Shown one piece after another: positions 44,309-53,426 of a stretch of DNA of 54,960 nucleotides (its first letter is position 1; every line of letters starts with the position of its first letter). Origin of the DNA: Candidatus Merdivicinus faecavium (GTDB lineage Bacteria; Bacillota; Clostridia; Oscillospirales; Ruminococcaceae); the NCBI GenBank assembly GCA_018716285.1, contig DVKD01000034.1, forward strand, positions 1 to 54,960. The letters run 5' to 3'. The notes under the pieces were generated by a model. That model was given only the letters and a program-made list of their open reading frames with translations. It ran no database searches and was not told where the DNA came from. A program made the translations under genes and the position numbers.

Positions 44309-45634
44309 CTATTCCTGCTGCAGCGCCGCGATCAGCGCGGGCGGGTCGATGAGGTTGTAGAGAATCGACACGGTGGGCTTGCCGCCGATTTGCTGGGTCT
44401 CGTGACGGATGCTGGAGGAAGTCTCCATTGCCAGCCGGCAAAACTCCTCCGGCGTGATCTCCGGCTTGACCTGCTTGGCCAGAGCATAGACGCCGGCCAC
44501 ATAGGGGGCGGTCCAGCTGATGCCGCCGTCCGCATAGCTCACATAATCCTCCGGCCCGGTGGGAGAAGCGAACCCCCGAAAATCCATCGGCGCAGCCAAC
44601 CCGTTCAAAGTGGAGGAATACCGCCCCACACAGTAAACCGAGCGGTCGTCGGGGTTCGAAAGGGGATCGCGGGAAGCGCCGTTCAGGGAAAAGCCGCACT
44701 GCTCTTCCATCGACTCGATCGCGCAGGTGACTACGAGGATCCCTTCCTCGGCTGCCCGCTCCACCAGCGCGTCAATTTCCTCCACGCCCTCCTCGATTCC
44801 GGCCGTCCAGCCTTTGGAGATGGAGATGACGTCGAGCTTGTCTTCCTCGGGAAGGAGCTCGTTTACGTCCAGCAGGTAGGTCAGGCCCTCAATAAACGGG
44901 GCCAGGCTTTCTCCGTTCTCGCCAAGTGCTTTCTGGAAATCGTAGGCGGCATAGTAAGGGTTCGCCTCCGGCGCGACCCCGACGGTGCTGCCCAGGGCGA
45001 TAGAGGCCACCGCCAGGCCGTGCATGGAAGCTTCCATTGCATATTCCGATGTACCAAAGTTTTTGTACATTTTCAGCCGGTCTTTATACTCGATGTGATC
45101 GGTGAGAAGCTTGTCGTCGACGATGCCGATGTTCACCCCTTTGCCGGTGATGCCCTGCTCGTGGAGGGAGCGGACCCCCAATCCGGGGTTGCGGTTCCGG
45201 TCGAGGATCTGCTGGGGGTCAAAGCCCTCGGGCAGATTGTCCGGCCAGACGGTTTTGCTGTCAAAGGTCGTGTAAAGCAGCTTGTCCGGGCTTGCTGAAA
45301 AGTCCACACCGGAAAGGTCGCGGCAGCGGGCTTCGGGATAGGTGGCCTGGAGGCTGAATTCTTCGTCATAGTAAAAAACAGCCGGCTGCGCGCCCTCGTC
45401 CATCGCAGGCTTCCCGCCGGGAAGGAGCTCCTCCCCGGTAAAGGTGAAGGAGGGTACCGCGGCTGCCGCGCCGGATTCCGCCTGGGACGCCTCCTGCGAT
45501 GCGCTGGACTCCGCCGGCGCAGAGGATTCCGGTACAGAAGATTCCGGTGCGGATGGTTCCGCATTGCCGCAGGCCGGCAGGGCCAGCAGGCAGGCGCTCA
45601 GCAGGATGGGCAGGCATTTTTTCGAAAAAGACAT
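44309..45634 (-). CDS. Subtilisin-like (S8) serine protease, lipoprotein
   Basis: A 441-aa secreted protease. The signal peptide ends at lipobox ALPAC (Cys22), then a Ser/Glu/Ala/Pro-rich spacer (about 24-60) extends it from the membrane. The catalytic domain shows Asp173 (NIGIVDDKLL), His205 (SMHGLAVASIA) and a Ser in GGISWTAPYVAGVYAL (about 385), a variant of the usual GTSMAAPHVAG. All three residues are present, so it can be active. The insertion SVYCVGRYSSTLN lies before the Ser loop. AAGGAG precedes the start. Cotranscribed with a UroD-like gene. Substrate unknown. Confidence 0.87.
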   Translation of the reverse strand: MSFSKKCLPILLSACLLALPACGNAEPSAPESSVPESSAPAESSASQEASQAESGAAAAVPSFTFTGEELLPGGKPAMDEGAQPAVFYYDEEFSLQATYPEARCRDLSGVDFSASPDKLLYTTFDSKTVWPDNLPEGFDPQQILDRNRNPGLGVRSLHEQGITGKGVNIGIVDDKLLTDHIEYKDRLKMYKNFGTSEYAMEASMHGLAVASIALGSTVGVAPEANPYYAAYDFQKALGENGESLAPFIEGLTYLLDVNELLPEEDKLDVISISKGWTAGIEEGVEEIDALVERAAEEGILVVTCAIESMEEQCGFSLNGASRDPLSNPDDRSVYCVGRYSSTLNGLAAPMDFRGFASPTGPEDYVSYADGGISWTAPYVAGVYALAKQVKPEITPEEFCRLAMETSSSIRHETQQIGGKPTVSILYNLIDPPALIAALQQE

Positions 45635-45744
45635 GGGAGGACACTCCTTTTGGATTCCGATGGATTTCCTTTTCCCTCTATCATAGCGCAATGCAGCGGT
45701 TTTGGCAAGGCTTTTGCCGAAAAACGCGGGAAAACTGTGAGAAA

Positions 45745-46284
45745 TTACCGGTCCTCCCGGAGACTGCGCAAAAAGCGCCGCACATCCCGCCCGGTTCGAA
45801 GCACCATGAGCTTGCCCGCGAAGGGGCGGAGCCGCTCCTTTAGGCCGTCCCTTCCGCTGTCGTAGTTCCGCCGCCAGCGGAACATGAGGCGGAGCATGGT
45901 CAGGTCGGGGCGGTAGCGGCAGTCTTCTTTCCCCGCCCGCTGCCGGAGCCACCGGCGCAGGATGCGGAAGTCCCGGACAATGGCCGGCGGCTCAAGCAGG
46001 ACGACCCGGTCGGCCTCCTCCATGCCCTTTGCGAAGCAGGGCCGCCCCGCGTCCTCCATCACCCAGTTTTGCCGGGCGAGGATTTCCGCGAAGAGGGCGT
46101 CCCGCTCCTCCGCCGGGCGCTTGCGGTCGTCGCCGGGGTCGTCCGGGTCCGGTTCGTAGGCCACCGCGTCCAGCTCAAAGCAGGGGACGCCCAGCCGCCC
46201 GATCTCCCGGGCACTCGCCCGGGAGATTTCCCGGGCGAGGGTCGTCTTGCCGCTCCCGACCGAGCCGGTGATGTAGAGCTTCAT
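45745..46284 (-). CDS. P-loop kinase-like protein (adenylate kinase/FlaR type)
   Basis: A 179-aa protein with Walker A GSVGSGKTTLA at residues 7-17, a substrate loop FELDAVAYEPDP, VMEDAGRPCFAKGMEEADRV and a Arg-rich lid (FRILRRWLRQRAG). This is the layout of small adenylate kinase-like proteins annotated as FlaR/topology modulation proteins; the actual substrate is unproven. Its ATG overlaps the stop of peptidase E (ATGA), so the pair is coupled. The longer upstream frame is a shadow of peptidase E. Confidence 0.8.
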   Translation of the reverse strand: MKLYITGSVGSGKTTLAREISRASAREIGRLGVPCFELDAVAYEPDPDDPGDDRKRPAEERDALFAEILARQNWVMEDAGRPCFAKGMEEADRVVLLEPPAIVRDFRILRRWLRQRAGKEDCRYRPDLTMLRLMFRWRRNYDSGRDGLKERLRPFAGKLMVLRTGRDVRRFLRSLREDR

Positions 46285-46991
46285 GCCTGTTTCTCCGCAA
46301 AGAGCGTCTCCGCCAGCTGGGGCGGGTCGAAGATCTGCTCTTCCCCGCCCGCAAACAGGGAGCAGGGCCGGTCCCCGATGAGCGTTGCCTGCCCATCGTG
46401 CAGGTAGAGGGTGTCCCGCTCCGGCAGAGCCAGCACCCGCCGGCCCGTTTCCGCCGAATAGCGCAGGAGGTATTCCCGGCTGGCGGCGTCCCGTTCGGGC
46501 GCGCGGCTCCCGTAGTGGCAGAGCAGGTCCATCCCGCCCATCCGGTCGAGGCCGGCGGTGTCCGCAAGGCCCCATTCGTTTTTATCGTCGGCCGCGCAGG
46601 AGGCGATGTCCCTCCCGAAGAGGATTGCCCCGGCGCTCCCGCCGAAAACTATCCCGCCGCCGTCGAGGTAGGCGGCGATTTTGTCCAGCGCGCCGCTTTC
46701 CCTCAGCTCCCCCAGCAGCCGGAAGGTGTTCCCGCCCCCGATAAAGAGGGCGGCGCAGTCCGAAAGCCGCCGGGAGAGGAGCGCTTCGCCCGATTCCGCC
46801 ATCTCAATCCCCGCGGACGGCACCCGCCCAAGCTCCCCTGTTGCCCAGAGCAGGCAGTCCGGATAGCGGTCGGGCTGCATCGCCAGCGGAAGGTAGAGAA
46901 TCGGTTTGCCGGGGTCGATCACCCGCGAAAATGCCGCCAGCGCCGCGGCGGTGTCCTCCCCGGCCCCGCCGCCGTTTAAGAAAAGGTGCAT
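46281..46991 (-). CDS. Peptidase E (S51) family protein
   Basis: A 236-aa cytoplasmic serine peptidase of the class-I glutamine amidotransferase fold. ALFIGGGNTFRLL (about 82-94) and the nucleophile Ser119 in VFGGSAGAILFG are the family hallmarks; a His-Asp/Glu partner lies further on. Family members cut Asp-X dipeptides or process cyanophycin. Length matches peptidase E (229 in E. coli). GGAGGG precedes the start at 46991. Followed by an overlapping P-loop kinase gene. Confidence 0.88.
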   Translation of the reverse strand: MHLFLNGGGAGEDTAAALAAFSRVIDPGKPILYLPLAMQPDRYPDCLLWATGELGRVPSAGIEMAESGEALLSRRLSDCAALFIGGGNTFRLLGELRESGALDKIAAYLDGGGIVFGGSAGAILFGRDIASCAADDKNEWGLADTAGLDRMGGMDLLCHYGSRAPERDAASREYLLRYSAETGRRVLALPERDTLYLHDGQATLIGDRPCSLFAGGEEQIFDPPQLAETLFAEKQA

Positions 46992-47124
46992 GGAAATCCC
47001 TCCTTGTCCTGTCCGTTTCCATTGTGCAGAAGATTTTTGCAGAGCCGCGGCTCGTCCGCGCCAGCCAAAGCCTAACGCGTGGACTGCCGCCGCGGCGAAT
47101 TCCCACCGGCTGCAAGCCGGGCGG

Positions 47125-48300
47125 TTAGAGGCAGAGGCGGTAGATGTCGAGCATCTCCTTCTTGCCCAGCTCGACGTAGTCGGGCAGGGTGCGCTTGCCG
47201 AAGAAGGTGCACTTTTCCGCCATCTCGTCAAAGCGGGAGTCGTCCACATCCAGCTCGGAGAGCCGCACCGGCATCCCGATGGAGCGGAAATACTGCTCTG
47301 TCGCCTCGATGCCGGCCTGCGCGGTCCGCTCCGGATGCTCAAAGTTCATGGGCGCCCCCCAGACGTTGACGGCATACTGGGCAAAGCGGGTGATGTTGTA
47401 GGGGAAGATGTATTTGGCCCAGGCCGGGAAGATGACCGCCAGCCCCGCGCCGTGGGCGATGCGGTCGTAGGCGCCGGACAGTTCATGCTCGAGCTGGTGG
47501 CAGCGCATCATGTACTCCTTGCCGCAGCCGGTCAGCCCGTTGTGGGAAAGGCTGCCCGCCCACATCAGGGCGGCGCGGGCCTCGTAATCCTCCGGGTTTT
47601 CAATCGCGCGCCGGCCCGCCTCGATAACGGTGCGGACAAGCCCCTCGGAGAGGGCGTCGGTGAGGGGGTTGTCTTCATTTAAGGAGAAATACCGCTCGAG
47701 GGTGTGCATCATGATGTCGACGATGCCGCAGCCGGTCTGGTATTTGCCGACAGTGTAGGTGAGCTCCGGGTTCATGATGGAGAAAAGCGGGCGGTTGCAG
47801 GGGGCGTTGAAGCCGCGCTTGAGCCAGCCGTCCTCGTTTGTGATGACGCAGGAGTCGCTCATCTCGCTGCCGGACGCGGCGAGGGTGAGGATGGTCCCGA
47901 CCGGCAGCGCCTTTTCGGGGACCCGCTTTTTGGAGCTGAACTCCCACGGGTCGCAGTCGTTGAGCGCCCCGGCCGCCGCAGCCTTGGACGAATCGAGGAC
48001 GCTGCCGCCGCCGACAGCCAGAATCATGTCCACCTTCTCGGCGCGGGCGAGCTCGGCCGCCTTGCGGGCCATCGAGAGCTTGGGATTTGCCTCCACCCCG
48101 CCCAGCTCGACAAAGGCGATGCCGCTTTCCCTGAGCGCGGAGACGACGGTGTCGTAAAGCCCGGTCTTTTTGATGCTGCCCGACCCGTAGTGGAACAGCA
48201 CTTTGGAGAATCCGTAGGATTTGATGATCTCCCCGACCTGCTTCTCGGTCCCCTTGCCGAAAAAGACTTTGGTGGGGGTGTGGAAGGTGAAATTCTGCAT
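47125..48300 (-). CDS. Iron-containing alcohol dehydrogenase (butanol dehydrogenase-like)
   Basis: A 391-aa group III dehydrogenase. It shows the nucleotide motif VGGGSVLDSSKAAAAG (about 96-111) and metal ligands in IVDIMMHTLERYF (Asp and His about 200) and HQLEHELSG...RIAHGAGLAV (about 270-285). The opening NFTFHTPTKVFFGKG is typical of NADPH-dependent BdhA/YqhD enzymes that reduce aldehydes to alcohols. It would consume NAD(P)H in fermentation or detoxify aldehydes. GGA-type site before MQNFTFHT. Single gene; it ends at 47125 after a short unannotated gap. Confidence 0.93.
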   Translation of the reverse strand: MQNFTFHTPTKVFFGKGTEKQVGEIIKSYGFSKVLFHYGSGSIKKTGLYDTVVSALRESGIAFVELGGVEANPKLSMARKAAELARAEKVDMILAVGGGSVLDSSKAAAAGALNDCDPWEFSSKKRVPEKALPVGTILTLAASGSEMSDSCVITNEDGWLKRGFNAPCNRPLFSIMNPELTYTVGKYQTGCGIVDIMMHTLERYFSLNEDNPLTDALSEGLVRTVIEAGRRAIENPEDYEARAALMWAGSLSHNGLTGCGKEYMMRCHQLEHELSGAYDRIAHGAGLAVIFPAWAKYIFPYNITRFAQYAVNVWGAPMNFEHPERTAQAGIEATEQYFRSIGMPVRLSELDVDDSRFDEMAEKCTFFGKRTLPDYVELGKKEMLDIYRLCL

Positions 48301-48546
48301 AGCGATACGTCCTTTCTGTTCTATAATTGCGTTTTCTGATATTGCGCGGACAGGATGTCCGGCGGCGGGGTGATCGTGCGGACGGGGCGTACGGGGCGGT
48401 TGCCCCTACGGGTTCCCACAATATCTCCGCCCTGCCCTTGCCGCACACCGTGATAAATACGCGCCGTTCTGGCTGTAATCGTACCCCTTTAACCGGCTGG
48501 GCCTGCGCGGTGCAAGGGTCTGCCGCCGGATGACCATGCCGCGCCC
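48301..48546. repeat. Intergenic region with a palindromic repeat-like core, copy 4
   Basis: A core GGGGCGG-TT-GCCCCTACGG at 48393-48411 resembles, reversed, the TAGGGGCGG arm of the repeats at 8502 and 14052. The rest shows no gene, terminator or RNA motif that I can support. Confidence 0.4.
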
Positions 48547-49008
48547 TTATCCTGCGTTCTCTGCCTGAAGGCCGCCCTTCTGCCAGCACAGGTGCAGCTC
48601 GATCTCCCCGTTTTCCTCGGTCCCCGACGATTCCGGGACAAAGCCCTCCCGGGCGTAAAAGGCCGCCGCCCGGGAATTTTTCCCGTAAACCGAAAGGGTC
48701 AGCCGTTCCCGCCCGAGCTTTGCCCGGTCGAGCAGCCGTTTCCCGACGCCGCGGGACTGTTCGCCGGGGCGGACAAAGATCCCGGCGAGGTAGTCCCCGG
48801 TGAGCCCGGCAAACCCCAGCAGCCGGCCGTCCTCCTCGCAGACATAGACCTCCGCCCCCGCGATCCCCTCGGCCGCCTCGGCGTAATGGGCGCGCCAGTA
48901 GGCGGCGGGGACAAAATCGTGGGCCTGCAGATTGGCGGCCAGCCAGATCTCCATGACCGCGCCGAGGTCTTCCTGCCGGAAAGGGCGGATCACCGCGCTA
49001 TTTTGCAT
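48547..49008 (-). CDS. GNAT-family N-acetyltransferase
   Basis: A 153-aa protein. LAGIFVRPGEQSRGVGKRLL (acetyl-CoA pyrophosphate loop, with R/Q-x-x-G-x-G/A as QSRGVGKRL) lies about residue 75-95, and AAAFYAREGFV is the final conserved helix-strand. The acceptor is unknown. Its ATG lies eleven bases inside the end of mfd with GGAGGGG as site, so it is translated from the same transcript. Position gives no hint of function. Confidence 0.87.
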   Translation of the reverse strand: MQNSAVIRPFRQEDLGAVMEIWLAANLQAHDFVPAAYWRAHYAEAAEGIAGAEVYVCEEDGRLLGFAGLTGDYLAGIFVRPGEQSRGVGKRLLDRAKLGRERLTLSVYGKNSRAAAFYAREGFVPESSGTEENGEIELHLCWQKGGLQAENAG

Positions 49009-52000
49009 CCTGTTTCCCCTCCTTTTCGAACTTTTTCCATTCCTTCTCGATGGCCAAAAACTGGCCCATCGTCTCCCGCAGGACGTCCAGAGAGGGCTGC
49101 CCCCGCAGCTTGACCGCAACATAGGGGGAGGTCCCGGCATTGACCAGCACCCGCCCCTTCATCCGGGCCGCGAGCGCGCCGCAGAGGTTCATGTCGAGCT
49201 TTTCGGGGACGAGCTGCAGCGCGTCCGCCTTCTGGGTAATCTCCTTAAAGCCGAAGCGGGCGGCCGTGTTGCGCAGCAGCGCCACGTCGATGAGGCCCTT
49301 GACCGCCTGCGGCGGGTCGCCGAACCGGTCGATCAGCTCGTCGGTGAGGTCGAGGCTGTCCGCCTCGTCCCGGATGGAGGCGATCTTGCGGTAGACGTCG
49401 ATGCGCTGGGCGAGGTCGTCGATATAGCTCTCGGGGATGTGCGCCTCAAGCTGGATGTCGACCAGGCACTCATCCGACGCCTGGGTCTCGGGGGCCTTGC
49501 CCTGCTTTTCGGCAATGGCCTGGGACAGGAGCCGCAGGTACATGTCGTACCCGACCGCCTCCATGTGCCCGTGCTGGCGGGTGCCCAGGATGTTGCCCGC
49601 CCCGCGGATCTCGAGGTCGCGCAGGGCGATGCGGAAGCCGGAGCCGAATTTCGTGAACTCGCGGATAGCATTCAGCCGCTTGGTCGCCACCTCGGAGAGG
49701 ACCTTGCCCCGCTGGAAGGTAAAGTAGGCGAAGGCCCGCCTGGCCGAGCGCCCCACCCGCCCGCGCAGCTGGTAGAGCTGGGAAAGGCCCATCCGGTCGG
49801 CGTTTTCGATGATGAGGGTGTTGCAGTTGGCGACGTCGACGCCGGTCTCGATGAGGGTGGTGCAGACGAGGATGTCGATCTCCTGGTCCATGAGCTGCTT
49901 CCAGATCTTGGAGAGCTCATCCTCGGGCATCCGGCCGTGGGCGACCCCGACCCGCGCCTCGGGGATGGCGTTTTTAATCTGCGCCGCGCGGGAATGGATG
50001 GTCTCGATGTCGTTGTGGATAAAGTACGCCTGCCCGCCGCGGTGGAGCTCCCGCCGGAGCGCCTCGAGGATGACCCCCTCGTCGTGCTCGAGGACGTAGG
50101 TCTGGACCGGGTGCCGGTTCTGGGGCGCTTCCTCGATGACGCTCATGTCCCGGATGCCGGACATGGCCATGTTGAGGGTGCGCGGGATGGGGGTCGCCGA
50201 GAGGGTGAGCATATCCACCCCGGCGAGCATCTGCTTGAACCGCTCCTTGTGCGCGACCCCGAACCGCTGCTCCTCGTCGATGATGGCGAGGCCGAGGTCC
50301 TTGAAATGCATGTCCTTCGAGACGACGCGATGGGTGCCGACGACGATGTCGACCCGCCCGCTCGCGAGCTTTTTGACCACCTCTTTCTGCTCCTTGGGGG
50401 TGCGGAAGCGAGAGAGCAGCTCGATATCGACCGGGAAATTTCCCATCCGGTGGAGCAGCGTCTGGTAGTGCTGCCAGGCTAAAATGGTGGTCGGGCAGAG
50501 GATGGCGCACTGCTTGCCGTCCATGACGCACTTGAAGGCGGCGCGCAGCGCCACCTCGGTCTTGCCGAAACCGACGTCCCCGCAGAGGAGCCGCTCCATC
50601 GGGACCGGCTTTTCCATATCCTCCTTGATCTCGGCGATGCAGCGGAGCTGGTCGTCAGTCTCCTGGTAGTCGAAATGCGCCTCGAAATCCTTCTGGTATT
50701 CGGTGTCGGGCGAGAAGGCGTAGCCCTTGACCTGCATCCGCTCGGCATAGAGGGCGATGAGCTCGTCGGCCATCTCGTCGACCGCCTTTTTGACCCGGGC
50801 GCGGGTCTTCTGCCACTCGCCGGAGTTCAGGCGGTTGAGCTTGACCTTGGAATCGTCCCGGGGGCCGATGTATTTGGAGACGAGGTCGAGCTGGGTGACC
50901 GGGACGTAGAGGGTGTCGGCCCCGGCATATTTGATCTTGATATAATCCTTGACAATGCCGTGCAGGTCGAGCTTGTGGATGCCGTCAAAGACTCCGATCC
51001 CGTGGGAGACGTGGACGACGTAATCGCCCACAGTCAGGTCGGAGAGGGATTTGATCTCCTCGCCCCTGCGCTTTTTGGGGCGGGCCGCCTGGACGACGGC
51101 CGCGCGGCCGGTCGTCGTGACCGAAACCTTGATCTGCGGGTACTCGAAGCCGGCCGAGATGGTCCCGGCCACCACCAGCACCCTGCGGTACTGGATGACC
51201 TTGACGTCCCGGACATATTCGGCGGGGAGGCCGAGCTTTGCAAGGTCCCCGGCGAGGTTGACGGCCGCTTTCTGGGTCCCGGCCAGGACGATGCAGCAGT
51301 AGCCCTCCTCCAAAAGGGGGGTGAGGTCGCTTTTTAGGAGCTTCAATTCCCCGTTCCAGCCGGAGGACTGCAGCGGCGCGATGTTTAAAAGGTCCTTGAG
51401 CCCGCTGCCCGAGCCCATCCGGGCGAAGGTGTCGAGCATGACGGCGCGGTGGCGGAGAAGCCGCTCCTCCGCCTGCTCGGGGCTTAACAGATAGCTGTCG
51501 AGGCCCTTGCAGAGCTGGCCTTCGGTAAAGAGGGCTTTCACATCCTCGCTGTACTGCCAGAACAGGCCGCGCGCGGCCTCCCGCATGTCGGAGCGCTCGC
51601 TTAAGAAAACGGGGGCGTTGTCAAAATAGTCGGCGACGGTGTCGAACGTCTCATAGGCGAGGGGGAAATATTTGTCCAGCGAATCGAGCGCGACGCCGCC
51701 TTCCAGCTGGTCCAGATCCTTTTGCAGCGCCTGCCGGGCGGCTTCGGTCGACTTGCGCCCGCCTAAGGCTTCGATGAGGGCGGAGAGCCGCTTTGCAAGC
51801 TCCCCTTCGGGGAAGAGCACCTCGCAGGCCGGGGAGACCGCGACCTGCTCCACCGGGTCGGTCCGCCGCTGGGAGTCGAGCTCGAAATAGCTCATGGTGT
51901 CGATCTCGTCCCCCCAGTACTCGATGCGGACGGGGGAAGGCTCATGGGGCGGGTAGAGGTCGAGGATGCCGCCCCGCACCGAAAACTGGCTCACCCCGTC

Positions 52001-52504
52001 GACCTGGGGCCGGCGGGTGTAGCCCGAGCGGATGAGGCGGGAGACAAGCTCCTCGAGCGGCAGGGCGTCCCCCGCGCGGACGGTAAAGGTGTTGTCCAGA
52101 AGCGCCTGCTTCGGGATGGTGCGGCTCATCACCGCCTGGATGGAGGCGACCACAAGCTTTGCCTCCCCGGCGGCAATCCGGGAGAGGACCCCCAGCCGGG
52201 CCTGCTCGTACTCGGTCGAGACCCCCTCCATCTGCCGGTAGGAAAAATCGCGGTAGGGGAAGACGAGGGCCGACCCCTCCCCCAGCATGGCGTTGACGTC
52301 GGCCGCCAGCCGGGCCGCGGCCATCTCGTCGGGGGTGACGGCCAGCACCGGCTCCTCGAGGTCGCAGACGGCCGCCGCCACGAAATGCGCCTTGTGGATC
52401 GCCGAAAGCCCGACGCAGAGCGCCGGCGTCCGCCCGCCCTTTATATCGGCGATGAGCTGGGCGTACTGCTCCAGCCGGGCGGCAATGGTCTGGTAAAGTT
52501 TCAC
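48998..52504 (-). CDS. mfd: Transcription-repair coupling factor
   Basis: An 1168-aa translocase that removes stalled RNA polymerase at DNA lesions and recruits UvrA. Parts in order: UvrB-like N-terminal domain (FSVRGGILDLYPP), RNA-polymerase-interaction domain (GDYVVHVSHGIGVFDGIHKL, about 500), RecG-like motor with Walker A GDVGFGKTEVALRAAF (about 643) and DEEQ in IIDEEQRFGV, helicase motif VI QLRGRVGRS, and a C-terminal TRCF domain. Complete length. It is the third gene after pth and a 57-codon gene, a frequent pth-mfd arrangement in Firmicutes. Confidence 0.98.
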   Translation of the reverse strand: MKLYQTIAARLEQYAQLIADIKGGRTPALCVGLSAIHKAHFVAAAVCDLEEPVLAVTPDEMAAARLAADVNAMLGEGSALVFPYRDFSYRQMEGVSTEYEQARLGVLSRIAAGEAKLVVASIQAVMSRTIPKQALLDNTFTVRAGDALPLEELVSRLIRSGYTRRPQVDGVSQFSVRGGILDLYPPHEPSPVRIEYWGDEIDTMSYFELDSQRRTDPVEQVAVSPACEVLFPEGELAKRLSALIEALGGRKSTEAARQALQKDLDQLEGGVALDSLDKYFPLAYETFDTVADYFDNAPVFLSERSDMREAARGLFWQYSEDVKALFTEGQLCKGLDSYLLSPEQAEERLLRHRAVMLDTFARMGSGSGLKDLLNIAPLQSSGWNGELKLLKSDLTPLLEEGYCCIVLAGTQKAAVNLAGDLAKLGLPAEYVRDVKVIQYRRVLVVAGTISAGFEYPQIKVSVTTTGRAAVVQAARPKKRRGEEIKSLSDLTVGDYVVHVSHGIGVFDGIHKLDLHGIVKDYIKIKYAGADTLYVPVTQLDLVSKYIGPRDDSKVKLNRLNSGEWQKTRARVKKAVDEMADELIALYAERMQVKGYAFSPDTEYQKDFEAHFDYQETDDQLRCIAEIKEDMEKPVPMERLLCGDVGFGKTEVALRAAFKCVMDGKQCAILCPTTILAWQHYQTLLHRMGNFPVDIELLSRFRTPKEQKEVVKKLASGRVDIVVGTHRVVSKDMHFKDLGLAIIDEEQRFGVAHKERFKQMLAGVDMLTLSATPIPRTLNMAMSGIRDMSVIEEAPQNRHPVQTYVLEHDEGVILEALRRELHRGGQAYFIHNDIETIHSRAAQIKNAIPEARVGVAHGRMPEDELSKIWKQLMDQEIDILVCTTLIETGVDVANCNTLIIENADRMGLSQLYQLRGRVGRSARRAFAYFTFQRGKVLSEVATKRLNAIREFTKFGSGFRIALRDLEIRGAGNILGTRQHGHMEAVGYDMYLRLLSQAIAEKQGKAPETQASDECLVDIQLEAHIPESYIDDLAQRIDVYRKIASIRDEADSLDLTDELIDRFGDPPQAVKGLIDVALLRNTAARFGFKEITQKADALQLVPEKLDMNLCGALAARMKGRVLVNAGTSPYVAVKLRGQPSLDVLRETMGQFLAIEKEWKKFEKEGKQDAK

Positions 52505-52537
52505 AGCTTCCTCCTATGCTTCTTCATGAAAGCCTTG

Positions 52538-52711
52538 CTACTGAAAATCACGGTCAAACTCCGTTTCCTCGATGGCGTGGCTGACGGCGATGCGCTTTTC
52601 TTCGTTTTCATAGGGGATAAGGGCGGCATACGCCCGCTTCGCCGCATCTTCCAGCGGCTCCCGGCGGTACTGCGTCCCTTCCCCGTGCCGCACCAAAACC
52701 AGATGTGCCAT
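52538..52711 (-). CDS. 57-aa protein between pth and mfd
   Basis: A short gene with an ideal AAAAGGAGGG site before ATG 52711, ending TAG at 52538-52540. The product starts MAHLVLVRHGEGTQY and continues RREPLEDAAKRAYAALIPYE then NEEKRIAVSHAIEETEFDRD. The opening looks like the LVRHGE motif of histidine phosphatases, but the rest of that fold is absent, so it may be coincidence or a remnant. It has protein-like codon use and sits in the pth-mfd operon with spacings of 18 and 33 bases. Function unknown. Confidence 0.7.
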   Translation of the reverse strand: MAHLVLVRHGEGTQYRREPLEDAAKRAYAALIPYENEEKRIAVSHAIEETEFDRDFQ

Positions 52712-52729
52712 CCGATGCCCTCCTTTTTA

Positions 52730-53326
52730 TTACGAATTGTATAAATTCATCGCTTTATCCACATTGCCGCCCAGCATCAGCTCGACAATCTCGCGGCAGT
52801 GGGAGGCCACCTCCCGGATCGCCTTCTTCTCGTCCTCTTTAAAAGTGGAGAGGACCCAGTCGGCGAGGTCGTAGTTGGGGTTGGGGCGCTCGCCCACCCC
52901 GATTTTCACCCGGGGGAAATTGTCCGACTGCAGATAGTCGATGATGCTGCGGATGCCGTTGTGGCCGCCCGCGCTCCCCTTGCGCCGGATGCGCACCCGC
53001 CCGACGTCGAGGGAGATGTCGTCGAAGAGGACGATCACATGCTCCGGCGGGATTTTATAGAAGGAAGCCGCCTTCTCGACGGCGACGCCGGAGAGGTTCA
53101 TGTAGGTCTGGGGCTTCATGAGCAGGACACGCTCCCCGGCGAGGGTCACGTCGGCGACCAGCGCGTCGAATTTCTTTTTGTCGATCGCCGTCCCCAAAGA
53201 CGCGGCGATCTCGTCCACCGCGATAAATCCGGCGTTGTGGCGGGTGTTTAAGTACTTCCTGTCCGGGTTGCCCAGGCCGACCACCAGATGGGTGATGCCG
53301 CCGGGCGTTTTTGAAAAAAATGGCAT
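52730..53326 (-). CDS. pth: Peptidyl-tRNA hydrolase
   Basis: A 198-aa enzyme that frees tRNA from stalled peptidyl-tRNAs. GLGNPDRKYLNTRHNAGF carries the catalytic His (about residue 30); KPQTYMNLSG, FDDISLDVGRVRIRRKG and GGHNGIRSI are the remaining conserved blocks. Full family length with a slightly longer N-terminus. First gene of the pth-57aa-mfd-GNAT unit, with a promoter at 53398-53426. Confidence 0.97.
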   Translation of the reverse strand: MPFFSKTPGGITHLVVGLGNPDRKYLNTRHNAGFIAVDEIAASLGTAIDKKKFDALVADVTLAGERVLLMKPQTYMNLSGVAVEKAASFYKIPPEHVIVLFDDISLDVGRVRIRRKGSAGGHNGIRSIIDYLQSDNFPRVKIGVGERPNPNYDLADWVLSTFKEDEKKAIREVASHCREIVELMLGGNVDKAMNLYNS

Positions 53327-53397
53327 GACGAATGCTTTCCGGAGCCGGCCGCGCGCCGGTTCCGGATCCCTCCTTTTCTATCAATTCCGATATACCC

Positions 53398-53426
53398 AGT
53401 TTACCACAAAAATCCCCTGTCTTCAA
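53398..53426 (-). promoter_or_regulatory. Promoter of the pth-mfd operon
   Basis: TTGAAG (53421-53426), 17-bp spacer, TAAACT (53398-53403). It overlaps the last codons of the upstream acetyltransferase gene. Confidence 0.55.

Noticed and set aside
48932-50482. A 516-codon plus-strand frame across mfd
   Set aside because: Antisense shadow of mfd, which is complete and full length.
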